Part shown: piece by piece, positions 18,009-26,129 of the stretch
How positions within the stretch are numbered: position 1 is the first letter of the stretch
Layout: every line of letters starts with the position of its first letter
DNA from: Thermanaerosceptrum fracticalcis
Lineage (GTDB): Bacteria > Bacillota > Peptococcia > DRI-13
Reading direction: 5' to 3'
NCBI RefSeq assembly: GCF_000746025.2
Contig: NZ_CP045798.1
Location: 1,784,501-1,848,500 of the forward strand
DNA length: 64,000 bases
The notes under the pieces: generated by a model
Database searches by the model: none
Seen by the model: only the letters and a program-made list of their open reading frames with translations
Told to the model about the DNA's origin: nothing
Translations under genes and position numbers: made by a program

Positions 18009-18119
18009 AAAAACCTCCATCTCGCGCCGCCGGTGCGGGCGACACAAATAGTAATGAAAACAGGTGCACACCCACCCTGATTACAGTACAATCTGTCTGA
18101 GGAGAAGGCACACTACAAA

Positions 18120-18265
18120 GCACGGTGAGGCGAGTTGCAGACTGCCTCTTGGCTTAAATCAGTATAAAAACCAGTGTAAGGATCGCCTTACAAGCACAAA
18201 TAAGTGGTGCCATGAGGCCGCACGCTAATCATTGTTTTAACTCAGCGTTAAATGTGCGGCGATCC
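18120..18265 (+). ncRNA. Candidate IS110 bridge (seek) RNA
   Basis: Three successive stem-loops lie upstream of the transposase: GAGGC/GCCTC (about 18126-18148), TGTAAGG-ATCG-CCTTACA inside an outer ACCA/TGGT pairing (about 18169-18209), and CCGCAC/GTGCGG enclosing a 30-base loop (about 18219-18260). A 5' stem followed by two looped stems on the left side of the element matches the layout described for IS110-group bridge RNAs, in which the loops guide target and donor recognition. The exact ends and guide bases are not resolved. Confidence 0.6.
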
Positions 18266-18308
18266 AGTCACTGTCTTCTCCCTCACAATTTCATTGCAAG
18301 GAGGGAGA

Positions 18309-19571
18309 ATTCTGAGAATCGTTTATCCCATCTGTTGTGGCGTCGATGTACACAAGACATTTCTCGTCGCTACGCTCATCACAACGCAGGGTATCGTTCC
18401 GAGTTACAAAAAAAAGCGTTTTTCTACCTTTAACAAATCCATTCTGGCGTTTAAGCAGTGGCTGATTGACAACAACTGCTTTGACGTTTGCATGGAGAGC
18501 ACCGGGAAGTATTATGTTCCCATATACAATTTGCTGGAGGACAGCATCCGGGTTACCGTCGCCAACCCCAAGTGGGTTGCTGCTGTTAAGGGCAACAAGG
18601 ATGATGTCAAGGATTCCAAGTGGATCGGCGATCTTTTTCGCCTCGGTCTGGTTCCCGGTAGCTTTATCCCGTCCAAGAACATCCGCATTTTGCGGGAGTA
18701 TACGCGATACCGCTTCAAGCTCGTTTCCTGTAAATCCAGCGAAAAGAACCGCTTTCAGAACGCTTTCACCGTTTGCAATGTCGCCCTTGATGCTGTCGTT
18801 TCCGACATGTTTGGCAAATCTGCCTCTTCCATCACGGACTACCTTGTAAACTCGGATTCTTTCGATCCAAAACATTGCGTTTCCTTGCTGCAACGCTCCT
18901 TGAAGAAGAAAGCCGACGAGGTCATCGAATCTATTGAGGGTTTTCAAATGTCTGCGGAACAGAAGACACGCATCCGTTTCGTCCGCAAACACTTGGATTT
19001 CGTGGAGCAGCTCATTGCCGACCTCGACCAAACCATCGCCCGGTTGGCTGCACCCTTGGAAAGCGCCATTGCCCTACTGTGTACCATTCCCGGAGTTGAC
19101 CGTAACATAGCCATTACGATCCTCTCCGAAATTGGTACGGATATGTCTCAGTTCTCATCCTCGAAACGCTTATGCTGCTGGGGGGGACTAACGCCCGGCA
19201 ACAATCAATCCGCAGGCAAAAAGAAGTCCGTTCGCATTACGAGGGCCGGGGTTTATCTCAAGCCCACGCTCGTGCAAGCAGCCCATGCCGCTGTAAAATC
19301 GAATTCTTCCGCTTACTACCGTATCAAATATGAGCGGATATCCAAGCGCCGAGGGAAGAAACGAGCCATAATCGCCATTGCCAGAATGATACTTACAGCC
19401 ACTTATCATATGCTCCAATCAGGTGAAGTCTTCAATCCTTGTGACCTCTACCATGTTGATATGCCGGTGGAGCTTCGCAATAAGCAAAAGGAGAAAGCTT
19501 TGAGGCAAGCTGCTAAACTCTTGGTTGCCCATGGTATCGTAAACCCCGAACATATCACGCTGCCTGCTTAA
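18309..19571 (+). CDS. IS110-family transposase (DEDD recombinase)
   Basis: Recombinase that moves the element with the help of its bridge RNA. About 420 residues: an N-terminal RuvC-like DEDD domain with GVDVHK, MESTGKYYVP and KDDVKDSKWIGDL, a helical linker, and a C-terminal Transposase_20 domain (LLCTIPGVDRNIAITILSEIG, CWGGLTPGNNQSAGKKK) with the conserved serine region. AAGGAGGGAG (18298-18307) directs a start at ATT 18309 or CTG 18312, giving LRIVYPICCGVDVHK; the first in-frame ATG (18252) lacks a ribosome site and lies within the presumed bridge RNA. No frameshift is seen, so it may be active. Confidence 0.88.
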   Translation: MLRIVYPICCGVDVHKTFLVATLITTQGIVPSYKKKRFSTFNKSILAFKQWLIDNNCFDVCMESTGKYYVPIYNLLEDSIRVTVANPKWVAAVKGNKDDVKDSKWIGDLFRLGLVPGSFIPSKNIRILREYTRYRFKLVSCKSSEKNRFQNAFTVCNVALDAVVSDMFGKSASSITDYLVNSDSFDPKHCVSLLQRSLKKKADEVIESIEGFQMSAEQKTRIRFVRKHLDFVEQLIADLDQTIARLAAPLESAIALLCTIPGVDRNIAITILSEIGTDMSQFSSSKRLCCWGGLTPGNNQSAGKKKSVRITRAGVYLKPTLVQAAHAAVKSNSSAYYRIKYERISKRRGKKRAIIAIARMILTATYHMLQSGEVFNPCDLYHVDMPVELRNKQKEKALRQAAKLLVAHGIVNPEHITLPA

Positions 19572-19668
19572 TCTTTCTGCGCTCTGCTTCCGTTAGGGCT
19601 TGTTTGCTATACCCTTTTTTAAGCTCAGGGGTCTTCGACGCTTGTCGAGAATGTTTTCACGCTACCTC

Positions 19669-20688
19669 CTAGGCCTTACCAAAACTACAAGCCGGATAGC
19701 GGCATACTTCACAGTCCATACATAACCCACCATGCCCTAATTGTATTAAATCCTGTTTTTTCAGGATTTCCTCTGCCAGCAAACGGGGAAACACCAGGTC
19801 AAAAACCGTCTGCTTGGCATACATGACACAGCCGGGTAAGCCCAGGATGGGTGTCCCAAGCCAGTAAGCCAGCAAGAACATAGCCCCCGGCAGTACAGGT
19901 GAACCATAACTGACAATATCCGCCCCTAATTCTCTGATGCTTAAAGGCGTAACATCATCGGGGTCTACTGACATGCCGCCCGTGGTTAAGATTATCTCCG
20001 CTCCTGCTTCTTTGACCTCAATAATGGCATTCTTAATCAACCTGGTATCATCGGGAACAATAATCTGCTTCACAATCTCACAGCCGTAATGGCCCATTTT
20101 CCTTTCCAGAGCCGGGCCAAAACCGTCTTTGATCCTTCCTTTGAATACTTCGTTTCCCGTAGTCACAATACCAACTTTTTTCGCCTTCAGGGGTATAACC
20201 TGGATGAGGGGGCTTTTTTGCCCTATGGCCTTGACCTGGTTTATTTTCTCTTCCTCGATGACCAGTGGTATAACGCGCGTACCGGCTACAACCTGCCCTT
20301 CTTTCACCGGCATATTGTTATGCAGGGTGGAAAGAACCACCTGATCTACGGAATTCACCCGGTACAGCCTTTCCACATCAATTTTCAGGATACCGGGAAA
20401 CTTAGCCACATAATTAATCTTTCCCTCTTTGGGTTCAGAAAAGGTTAAACCTGTTCCCGCCGTTGCTTCGACAATGGCCCTGGCGGCGTCATCCTCATGG
20501 AGCCAGCCTTCTTTGGCTTCCCAGACATAAAGATGTTCTTTTCCCAGGTCCAAGAGCCTGGGTATATCCTCAGAACGTACCACATGTCCTTTTTTAAAAG
20601 CAGCCCCCTTAAATTCCCCCGGTACAATCTTGGTAATATCATGGGCCAGGACCATCCCCACAGCCTCTTCCACCTTAACCTTACGCAT
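19669..20688 (-). CDS. MoeA/MogA-like molybdopterin-binding protein
   Basis: 339-residue protein with a MoCF-biosynthesis domain (about 165-310; VGIVTTGNEVFKGRIKDGFGP, LTTGGMSVDPDDVTP) and a degenerate MoeA-like N-terminal region. It ends in CMDCEVCRYPAC, a C-x2-C-x2-C-x4-C tail that could bind metal. Such proteins occur next to molybdenum hydroxylase genes and are thought to handle cofactor delivery; no enzymatic role is proven. It lies at the end of the unit rsuA-yqeC-mocA-xdhC-this gene. GGAGG is placed before the ATG. Confidence 0.82.
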   Translation of the reverse strand: MRKVKVEEAVGMVLAHDITKIVPGEFKGAAFKKGHVVRSEDIPRLLDLGKEHLYVWEAKEGWLHEDDAARAIVEATAGTGLTFSEPKEGKINYVAKFPGILKIDVERLYRVNSVDQVVLSTLHNNMPVKEGQVVAGTRVIPLVIEEEKINQVKAIGQKSPLIQVIPLKAKKVGIVTTGNEVFKGRIKDGFGPALERKMGHYGCEIVKQIIVPDDTRLIKNAIIEVKEAGAEIILTTGGMSVDPDDVTPLSIRELGADIVSYGSPVLPGAMFLLAYWLGTPILGLPGCVMYAKQTVFDLVFPRLLAEEILKKQDLIQLGHGGLCMDCEVCRYPACSFGKA

Positions 20689-20723
20689 GCTCTCAACTCC
20701 TCCAACTCTCTATTATCAACGAC

Positions 20724-20878
20724 ATCCGCTTTCCGCTTTCCGACGTCCGACATCAGATTTCCAACTAACTTAATCGCTGCCCGCCACCCGCTACCAGCTA
20801 CCCGAAAATATACTGCTAATTCGGGTATCGGGAATCGGGAAACGGGGAGCGTCCGTCACTACCAACTAACAACTGACA
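20724..20878. repeat. Intergenic word-repeat block C
   Basis: CATCCGCTTTCCGCTTTCCG and CGACGTCCGACATC, then CCGCCACCCGCTACCAGCTACCCG, then TCGGGTATCGGGAATCGGG, then CTACCAACTAACAACTGACA. The last word overlaps the 3' end of xdhC and encodes its final residues SVVSW and stop. Confidence 0.75.
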
Positions 20879-21662
20879 TAGGTCTCGGGTCGTGGCCGCC
20901 TCTCATCACCATAATAATTTCCCCTAAAATACTCACGGCTATTTCTGCCGGTGTTTCTGCTTTAATATCCAGACCGATGGGGGCATGGACAGCCTGCAGT
21001 CTTTCTGGGTCCACACCTTTTTGTTCAAGGTTCTTTTTGACCAGGGCCACCTTTCTTTGACTGCCAATCATGCCGATATAAGCGGCAGGAGAATGAATGA
21101 CTTCCTCCAGGACCTGGGCATCGGCATCCTTTGTCACAATAACGATATAAGCATTGTGCGTAATCTTAACTTTCCTGATGGCCTCCACATAGGTTTCACC
21201 CCAAACACCACATACGCCCGGCGGCAGTTTCCCGGGAGCAAGAAGCTCCTCCCTATCATCAACTACTGAAACCTGCCAATCTAATGCATGAGCAAATTGG
21301 GCTAAGACTTGGCCAATATGCCCGGCTCCTGCAATGATCAGGTGAGGTGGTGGGGCAATGATTTCGATAGATACCTGGACCTGTCCCCCGCACTGCATAT
21401 TCAAGCCGCCGCTTAACTCTTTGTTCAAGTCATATTCCAGCAGTTTGTTTTCCCGTTTGGCGATACTCTCTTTAGCTTCCTGAATAACCCGGGCTTCTAG
21501 GGGTCCACCCCCAATGGTGCCAAAAATGGAGCCATCCTGGCGTACCAGCATCTTGGCCCCTGACCCCCTGGGGGCCGATCCCTTTTGACTGGTAATGCGA
21601 GCTAAAGCAATAACCTCTCCCTGCTCCAGTAATTCAACGATCTTTTGGTATATCTTCATCAT
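20859..21662 (-). CDS. xdhC: XdhC/CoxI-family Mo-cofactor maturation protein
   Basis: Binds the molybdenum cofactor, promotes its sulfuration and delivers it to the hydroxylase apoprotein. 267 residues: N-terminal XdhC/CoxI domain (ARITSQKGSAPRGSGAKMLV, GTIGGGPLEA, CGGQVQVSIE) and C-terminal Rossmann XdhC_C domain (LIIAGAGHIGQVLAQFA, IGMIGSQRKV). AGGAGTGG precedes the ATG, and the gene overlaps mocA by 29 bases. The C-terminal SVVSW is encoded by an intergenic repeat word, which suggests the original stop was further on. Confidence 0.92.
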   Translation of the reverse strand: MMKIYQKIVELLEQGEVIALARITSQKGSAPRGSGAKMLVRQDGSIFGTIGGGPLEARVIQEAKESIAKRENKLLEYDLNKELSGGLNMQCGGQVQVSIEIIAPPPHLIIAGAGHIGQVLAQFAHALDWQVSVVDDREELLAPGKLPPGVCGVWGETYVEAIRKVKITHNAYIVIVTKDADAQVLEEVIHSPAAYIGMIGSQRKVALVKKNLEQKGVDPERLQAVHAPIGLDIKAETPAEIAVSILGEIIMVMRGGHDPRPMSVVSW

Positions 21663-22263
21663 CCATCCACTCCTTACATAGGGAATTATAATCTTCTATG
21701 GTATCAATATCATAAAAGGGCTCATGTTTATCCCAGACCAGCGGAATCACCGCTTCAGGATGATTGCGGATTAGCCTCCTGCCTCCTTCATCACCGCAAA
21801 GCTGGAGTAATTCATCCCGCCAGTTACAACCGAAAAGCACAGGGCTATAATACTGCCCCCTAAAACTTGGCACAATGATAGCCCCAGGATTTTTCCTGGC
21901 AGCAAACTCTCGCGTCATGGCCTTTATTAAATCCAGTGTAATAAAGGGCTGATCTCCTAAAAGAAAGATAATCCCATCAACTGTGAGAGGAAGCTCCTGT
22001 AAAGCTCTGCGCAAGGATGTGCTCATACCCTGTTCATGGTTTGGATTATAAACAGCGGGAAACTTGTAGAGCTGGCAAATATTCCTTAGCAACATCTGAG
22101 GTTCACCTATAACGGCCACTTTTCCCCCCCAGGGAAGAGCACTGGCTGTGCGCAGGACATGACCCAGGATAGTATCATGACCAAAAGGCAAAAGAAGCTT
22201 CGGTTTTCCCATGCGCCTGGCCAAACCTGCCGCTAACACTGCCACTCCCAAGTTTTCCGTCAT
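21634..22263 (-). CDS. mocA: Molybdenum cofactor cytidylyltransferase
   Basis: Adds CMP to Mo-molybdopterin to make the cytosine dinucleotide cofactor used by this hydroxylase family. 209 residues with the nucleotidyltransferase start VAVLAAGLARRMGKPKLLLPFG, a GDQPF metal/nucleotide motif and a Tyr-Asp-Ile-Asp-Thr near the end. The start overlaps the yqeC stop as ATGA. Confidence 0.92.
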   Translation of the reverse strand: MTENLGVAVLAAGLARRMGKPKLLLPFGHDTILGHVLRTASALPWGGKVAVIGEPQMLLRNICQLYKFPAVYNPNHEQGMSTSLRRALQELPLTVDGIIFLLGDQPFITLDLIKAMTREFAARKNPGAIIVPSFRGQYYSPVLFGCNWRDELLQLCGDEGGRRLIRNHPEAVIPLVWDKHEPFYDIDTIEDYNSLCKEWMDDEDIPKDR

Positions 22264-23018
22264 AAATGAAACACCTCGATTACGCGCATCTTTCCGCCGA
22301 ATCCCTCTGTTAATATAAAGTGCTTAATGCCAACCTCGTTGGCAGTTGACAAATATTTCAGTATTTTCTCTCCAGAAGATACATTTGTCCGGCTCCCGCC
22401 GGTGAGAACCAGGGCTTTTTTCCCCGGGGTCCCTTTAAAAATTCCCTCTTTATGTCCGGCAAGAACAGCAATGTCTCTCACCTCTATGGTATCACCCAGG
22501 GATTTACCAAGTAAATGGGCAAGAATTTCCGGCCGGTGCACATACTGGGGAGTAAGATCACGGCCAAGGGCCCCCAGGTTAATCACACCCAGTGTCAGGT
22601 GGTTGGAAAGGGGAACCACTGGTTCATGAGGTGCCGGCGCTTTAATCAGTTTACGCCTGGCCCCATCCCCCTCTACAAAAATATGGGGAACCAATTGAGC
22701 TTGAAAAAACATGTCCAACCAGTGGGGTGGAACTCCGTCTACCTTGGTCCCGCGCCACCTGGTAAACCAGGAAGCAAAGCCGTGCCTGTCCAGCGATTTG
22801 CGAAGATATCGTACACCGCGTTCATAATCCCTGCACATCACGGGCCGGTGATTTTGCACCTGCCAGAAGAACATTTTCGTGGTTGTCGTAAGTAGAAAAG
22901 GGGCTTTTCTCTCACGCCACTCGGCGGCTAAAGAGAGGAGCAGGGAAGTTTTTCCCCCTGCCCCTACGGCAGTGATGATTCCCGCTTCCCATACCTTCAG
23001 GGCTTCAGAAAATTTCAT
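22260..23018 (-). CDS. yqeC: YqeC-like accessory protein for selenium-dependent molybdenum hydroxylase
   Basis: 252-residue P-loop protein: TAVGAGGKTSLL is a Walker-A-like motif near residue 17, followed by LLTTTTKMF and FVEGDGARRKLIKAPAPHEP. The family is known by genome association with selenium-dependent molybdenum hydroxylases (with YqeB and SelD); its biochemical role is unproven. It is coupled on both sides by ATGA overlaps, with rsuA upstream and mocA downstream. Its presence is the only hint here that the Mo hydroxylase may carry a labile selenium instead of sulfur ligand; yqeB and selD are not in the window. Confidence 0.88.
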   Translation of the reverse strand: MKFSEALKVWEAGIITAVGAGGKTSLLLSLAAEWRERKAPFLLTTTTKMFFWQVQNHRPVMCRDYERGVRYLRKSLDRHGFASWFTRWRGTKVDGVPPHWLDMFFQAQLVPHIFVEGDGARRKLIKAPAPHEPVVPLSNHLTLGVINLGALGRDLTPQYVHRPEILAHLLGKSLGDTIEVRDIAVLAGHKEGIFKGTPGKKALVLTGGSRTNVSSGEKILKYLSTANEVGIKHFILTEGFGGKMRVIEVFHL

Positions 23019-23746
23019 TGGGGGATATCCTCCTTTAGTCGCGCAAGTTCCTCAGGAGTCAATTCCCGATATTCCCCGGGGGCTAAGCTTTCGTCCAGAG
23101 CAAGAGGACCCATCTTGATTCTTTTTAAGTATATAACCTCTTTACCCCGGACCTCAAACATTCTTTTTACCTGGTGATATTTTCCCTCATAGATAGTAAG
23201 TTCAATTTCTGACCGCACGCCTGCGTTGAGGATGGTAAGCTGGGCGGGAAGAGTATGATAGCCGTCATCGAGTACTACGCCTTCAGCAAAGGCACTTTGG
23301 TCCTCTGTGTCAACTGTACCCTTAATTAAAGCATAATAGGTCTTCGGTACGTGCCGGCGCGGTGAGGTTAGATGATGCCCCAACTTGCCGTCATTGGTAA
23401 GGAGCAGCAATCCCTCGGTATCTTTGTCCAAACGTCCCACAGGAAAAGGGGCAAAAATCTGGTGTTCCGGAGTTAATAGATCAAGTACGGTTTTCTCATA
23501 TTCATCGGTGGTAGCCGAGAGGTAACCGCCAGGTTTATTCAGCATCAGGTAGATAAACTGTTTATAAATGACGGGCTCCCCTGCCACCATAATAGAACTT
23601 TCTTCCGGATTAATCTTGTGCGCAGGGTCTTTGATGATTTCCCCGTTCACACTGACCAAACCTTTTTTCATCATTTTTCTAATTTCTGTGCGCGTTCCTA
23701 TGCCCATGTGGGCCAGGATTTTATCAAGGCGTAAATATTCTTTCAC
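23015..23746 (-). CDS. rsuA: 16S-type rRNA pseudouridine synthase (RsuA family)
   Basis: 243 residues: an N-terminal S4 RNA-binding domain (LRLDKILAHMGIGTRTEIRKMM) and a pseudouridine synthase domain with the catalytic aspartate in GRLDKDTEGLLLLTNDG. The start is GTG with AAGGGGTG upstream, 10 bases after rsmF. It likely modifies 16S U516, as RsuA does. Its position at the head of the cofactor genes appears to be an operon accident. Confidence 0.9.
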   Translation of the reverse strand: MKEYLRLDKILAHMGIGTRTEIRKMMKKGLVSVNGEIIKDPAHKINPEESSIMVAGEPVIYKQFIYLMLNKPGGYLSATTDEYEKTVLDLLTPEHQIFAPFPVGRLDKDTEGLLLLTNDGKLGHHLTSPRRHVPKTYYALIKGTVDTEDQSAFAEGVVLDDGYHTLPAQLTILNAGVRSEIELTIYEGKYHQVKRMFEVRGKEVIYLKRIKMGPLALDESLAPGEYRELTPEELARLKEDIPQ

Positions 23747-23756
23747 AATACACCCC

Positions 23757-25124
23757 TTACTCCAACAGGCGCCAGCCAGGTGGGTAATAGTTTTTCAGAT
23801 ACTCGCCCGTTTGTTTCCCCCAACCCAAGGGGAATTCCTCCAGGCAAACCAGGGTCCACCCTTTTTCGCCATCTACCAGCAGGGTTTCTCCTTTCAAATA
23901 GCGTTCCACCTCTTCATCCCCCAAGCTAAATGAGAGGGTCCTTTGGACATCGTTTTTATATAAGCCCATAGCCAGAGCCTGAGACGGCTCGAACCGTTTA
24001 TTTTTCAGAACACCGATAAACCACCCGGGCCGTACCACCTTCAGTCCCTGCATGACAGGAAGGCCCTGGGGTATTCTATACACATACTGGCCCTGGAGCA
24101 AAAAAGGACCTGCTAAGGGGTGAGTCAAATTTTCTTCCATAAAAGCGTAAAGTGGCTCAAGATTTTTCTCTTCCCTGTAATGCACAGGTGAAAGGGGCTT
24201 ACTTAATAGTTCTGTACTATCTTTCTCCAAAAGTGCCAGAAAGTGCCCTTCCCCCTTCACCCTATGGGGCCACAGCCTCCTGGCTTCTTTTACCAATCCT
24301 GCGGCATCATTTACCCATTCGGGTCTTCCCTGAGCCCAACCATGAGTCAGGGGAAGGGGTGCTATTTTAAAATCAGGACGTTTCGCCAGGAAATCGGCTA
24401 TGACACCTTCATTTTCCTCAGGAGAGAAGGTACAGGTTGAATACAATAACCGTCCTCCGGGACTCAGCATGCTGGCGGCCAGTTCCAGGATATCCTTTTG
24501 TAAAAGGGCACAGTTTTCCACACTGTAGTTCTCCCAGCTCTTGATGGCCCTGGGGTCTTTCCTGAACATCCCTTCCCCTGAACAGGGAGCATCTACTAAA
24601 ATTTTATCAAAATAGGAAGAGAACACACGGGCTAAGCGTTCAGGTGTCTCATTTGTCACCACAGCATTGGTGGCTCCCCAGTGCTCCATATTCCACACTA
24701 AGGCCTTGACTCTTTCGGCGTTATTATCATTGGTAACGAGAAGCCCCTGACCCTGTAGTTTGGCCGCAATCTGGGTGGACTTTCCACCGGGGGCGGCACA
24801 AAGGTCTAATACTTTTTCTCCCGGTTTGATGTCCAAACAGGCTACAGGGGCCATGGCGCTGGGTTCCTGCAAATAATAAAGCCCTGCCTGGTAATAGGGA
24901 TGCTTGGCCGGTCTTTCCCCTGAAGGGTAATAATAGCCCTCTTCTACCCAGGGTATAGGTTCAAGCCTAAAGGAAACCCGCTTTTTTAATTCTGGGGCAC
25001 TTATTTTAAGGGTGTTGACACGTAAACCCTGGTAAGGTTCCCCTTGCCAGGCCTGAAGAAGCTCCCGCCACTCTTCTTTTAACAAGTCCTGCATCCGTAA
25101 CGCGAAGCTTTCCGGCAAACGCAT
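23757..25124 (-). CDS. rsmF: RsmF-like rRNA (cytosine-C5) methyltransferase
   Basis: 455-residue NOL1/NOP2/Sun family enzyme using S-adenosylmethionine to methylate a cytosine in rRNA. SAM motif LDLCAAPGGKSTQIAAKL; the two catalytic cysteines lie in DAPCSGEGMFRKD and YSTCTFSPEENE. The long C-terminal extension past residue 300 fits the YebU/RsmF branch. AAAGGAGTG precedes the ATG. It probably shares a message with rsuA. Confidence 0.92.
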   Translation of the reverse strand: MRLPESFALRMQDLLKEEWRELLQAWQGEPYQGLRVNTLKISAPELKKRVSFRLEPIPWVEEGYYYPSGERPAKHPYYQAGLYYLQEPSAMAPVACLDIKPGEKVLDLCAAPGGKSTQIAAKLQGQGLLVTNDNNAERVKALVWNMEHWGATNAVVTNETPERLARVFSSYFDKILVDAPCSGEGMFRKDPRAIKSWENYSVENCALLQKDILELAASMLSPGGRLLYSTCTFSPEENEGVIADFLAKRPDFKIAPLPLTHGWAQGRPEWVNDAAGLVKEARRLWPHRVKGEGHFLALLEKDSTELLSKPLSPVHYREEKNLEPLYAFMEENLTHPLAGPFLLQGQYVYRIPQGLPVMQGLKVVRPGWFIGVLKNKRFEPSQALAMGLYKNDVQRTLSFSLGDEEVERYLKGETLLVDGEKGWTLVCLEEFPLGWGKQTGEYLKNYYPPGWRLLE

Positions 25125-25181
25125 GGTTTCACTCCTTTCACTCCCATTTTCAACTTGTCCGGGAGTGATGTCAAGCTTACT

Positions 25182-25214
25182 TTCGACTTCCGAAATCCGA
25201 CTTCCGATTTTCGA
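25182..25214. repeat. Intergenic word-repeat block D
   Basis: TTCGACTTCCGAAATCCGAC and CTTCCGATTTTCGAA, the same word family as blocks A, E, F and G. Confidence 0.7.
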
Positions 25215-25249
25215 ATGAATGGGGCTATACTTTTTTTGATATTACGAAA

Positions 25250-25423
25250 AAAACGCCAGTGCTGGCGTTTTGCTCTTCCTAAGGAATTGATATAATTCCT
25301 TAGGAATCAGGGGTCTTAGGGGAAGGTATTCCCCTATGTTCAATGAGGAGGGTAACGGCGGAGCCTCATTGGGAACGCAGGGGTTCCCGTTGAAGAACAA
25401 AGCGCGCATTAGCGCCTTTGTTC
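25250..25423. other. Spacer made of six consecutive hairpins
   Basis: Between trmB and rsmF nearly every base belongs to an inverted repeat: AAAACGCCA/TGGCGTTTT (25250-25271), a perfect 13-bp TTCCTAAGGAATT/AATTCCTTAGGAA (25276-25306), TAGGGGAA/TTCCCCTA (25317-25336), CAATGAGG/CCTCATTG (25341-25371), GGGAAC/GTTCCC (25371-25388), and GAACAAAGCGC/GCGC-C-TTTGTTC (25395-25423). The last overlaps the trmB stop and the first resembles a bidirectional terminator. No known RNA family is recognised. Confidence 0.6.
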
Positions 25424-26066
25424 ATTCCGGTAAGACGATGGCTTCACAGCGGTAAATGGGCTGCCCCAAATTAACAAATCTCTCTTCATACTCGGTCATG
25501 ACGTTACCGCTAAAGCCGCTGTTATGTAAATCAAAAGTAATATTGCGCAGGCGAAACCCCATTTCGGAAAATTCATTAAGAGAAAATTCAAAGAATCCCT
25601 GGTTATCCGTTTTCAGATGAATTTCCCCGGGCCTTTTCAAAACTTTTTTATAGATTTCCAGAAAGTGGCGGTGTGTGAGGCGCCTTTTACTGTGCCTTTT
25701 CTTAGGCCAGGGATCACTGAAATTCAAGTAGATACGGTCCACCTCGCCATCTTCGAAAATAAAAGGCAGATTTTCCACATCCATATGCAAAAAACGCAAA
25801 TTAGGCAAGCACTGGGCAATGGCTTTTTTAGCAGCAATATAGAGAATATCGGGTACTTTTTCCACACCGAGATAATTAATTTCCGGATTTATTCCCGCCA
25901 AAGTCGTAATAAAAGTCCCTTTCCCCGTACCCAGTTCTACATGGAGGGGATTGGTGTTGCCAAAGACAGCATGCCAATTACCCTTATTTACTTCGGGATT
26001 AGGGATAACTAACTCCCGCATTTCCTGTAATTTGTTTTGTACGCCAGGTTTTTTCCGCAGCCGCAT
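25422..26066 (-). CDS. trmB: tRNA (guanine-N7)-methyltransferase
   Basis: Methylates G46 of tRNAs with S-adenosylmethionine. From the ATG at 26066 (GGGAGG 7 bases upstream; an upstream GTG is less likely) the product is 214 residues. Motifs: VELGTGKGTFITTLA for SAM binding, and YLNFSDPWPKKRHSKRRL, the TrmB signature. It is transcribed alone toward the multi-hairpin spacer. Confidence 0.92.
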   Translation of the reverse strand: MRLRKKPGVQNKLQEMRELVIPNPEVNKGNWHAVFGNTNPLHVELGTGKGTFITTLAGINPEINYLGVEKVPDILYIAAKKAIAQCLPNLRFLHMDVENLPFIFEDGEVDRIYLNFSDPWPKKRHSKRRLTHRHFLEIYKKVLKRPGEIHLKTDNQGFFEFSLNEFSEMGFRLRNITFDLHNSGFSGNVMTEYEERFVNLGQPIYRCEAIVLPE

Positions 26067-26129
26067 AGGTATTCCTCCCACAAGGACTCACATTAGATAT
26101 TATATTTTTTCCTCATTTAGCGCAAGGGC

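Larger units (their letters stand above)
18100..19660 (+). mobile_element. IS110-family insertion sequence (ends approximate)
   Basis: A DEDD transposase gene with about 200 bases of structured non-coding DNA on its 5' side and under 100 bases on its 3' side, an IS110-group rather than IS1111-group layout. IS110 elements lack clear terminal inverted repeats, so the ends are estimates; they must lie between the pucR ribosome site (18012) and the stop of the MoeA-like gene (19669). It splits two sets of minus-strand genes that belong together functionally. Confidence 0.8.

Noticed and set aside
18009-18071. N-terminal extension of PucR to an upstream ATG
   Set aside because: The extra 21 residues lack family similarity, while GGAGGT sits correctly before the ATG at 18008.
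25250-25423. Retron msr/msd reading of the multi-hairpin spacer
   Set aside because: No reverse transcriptase gene lies nearby and no typical msr-msd end pairing was found.
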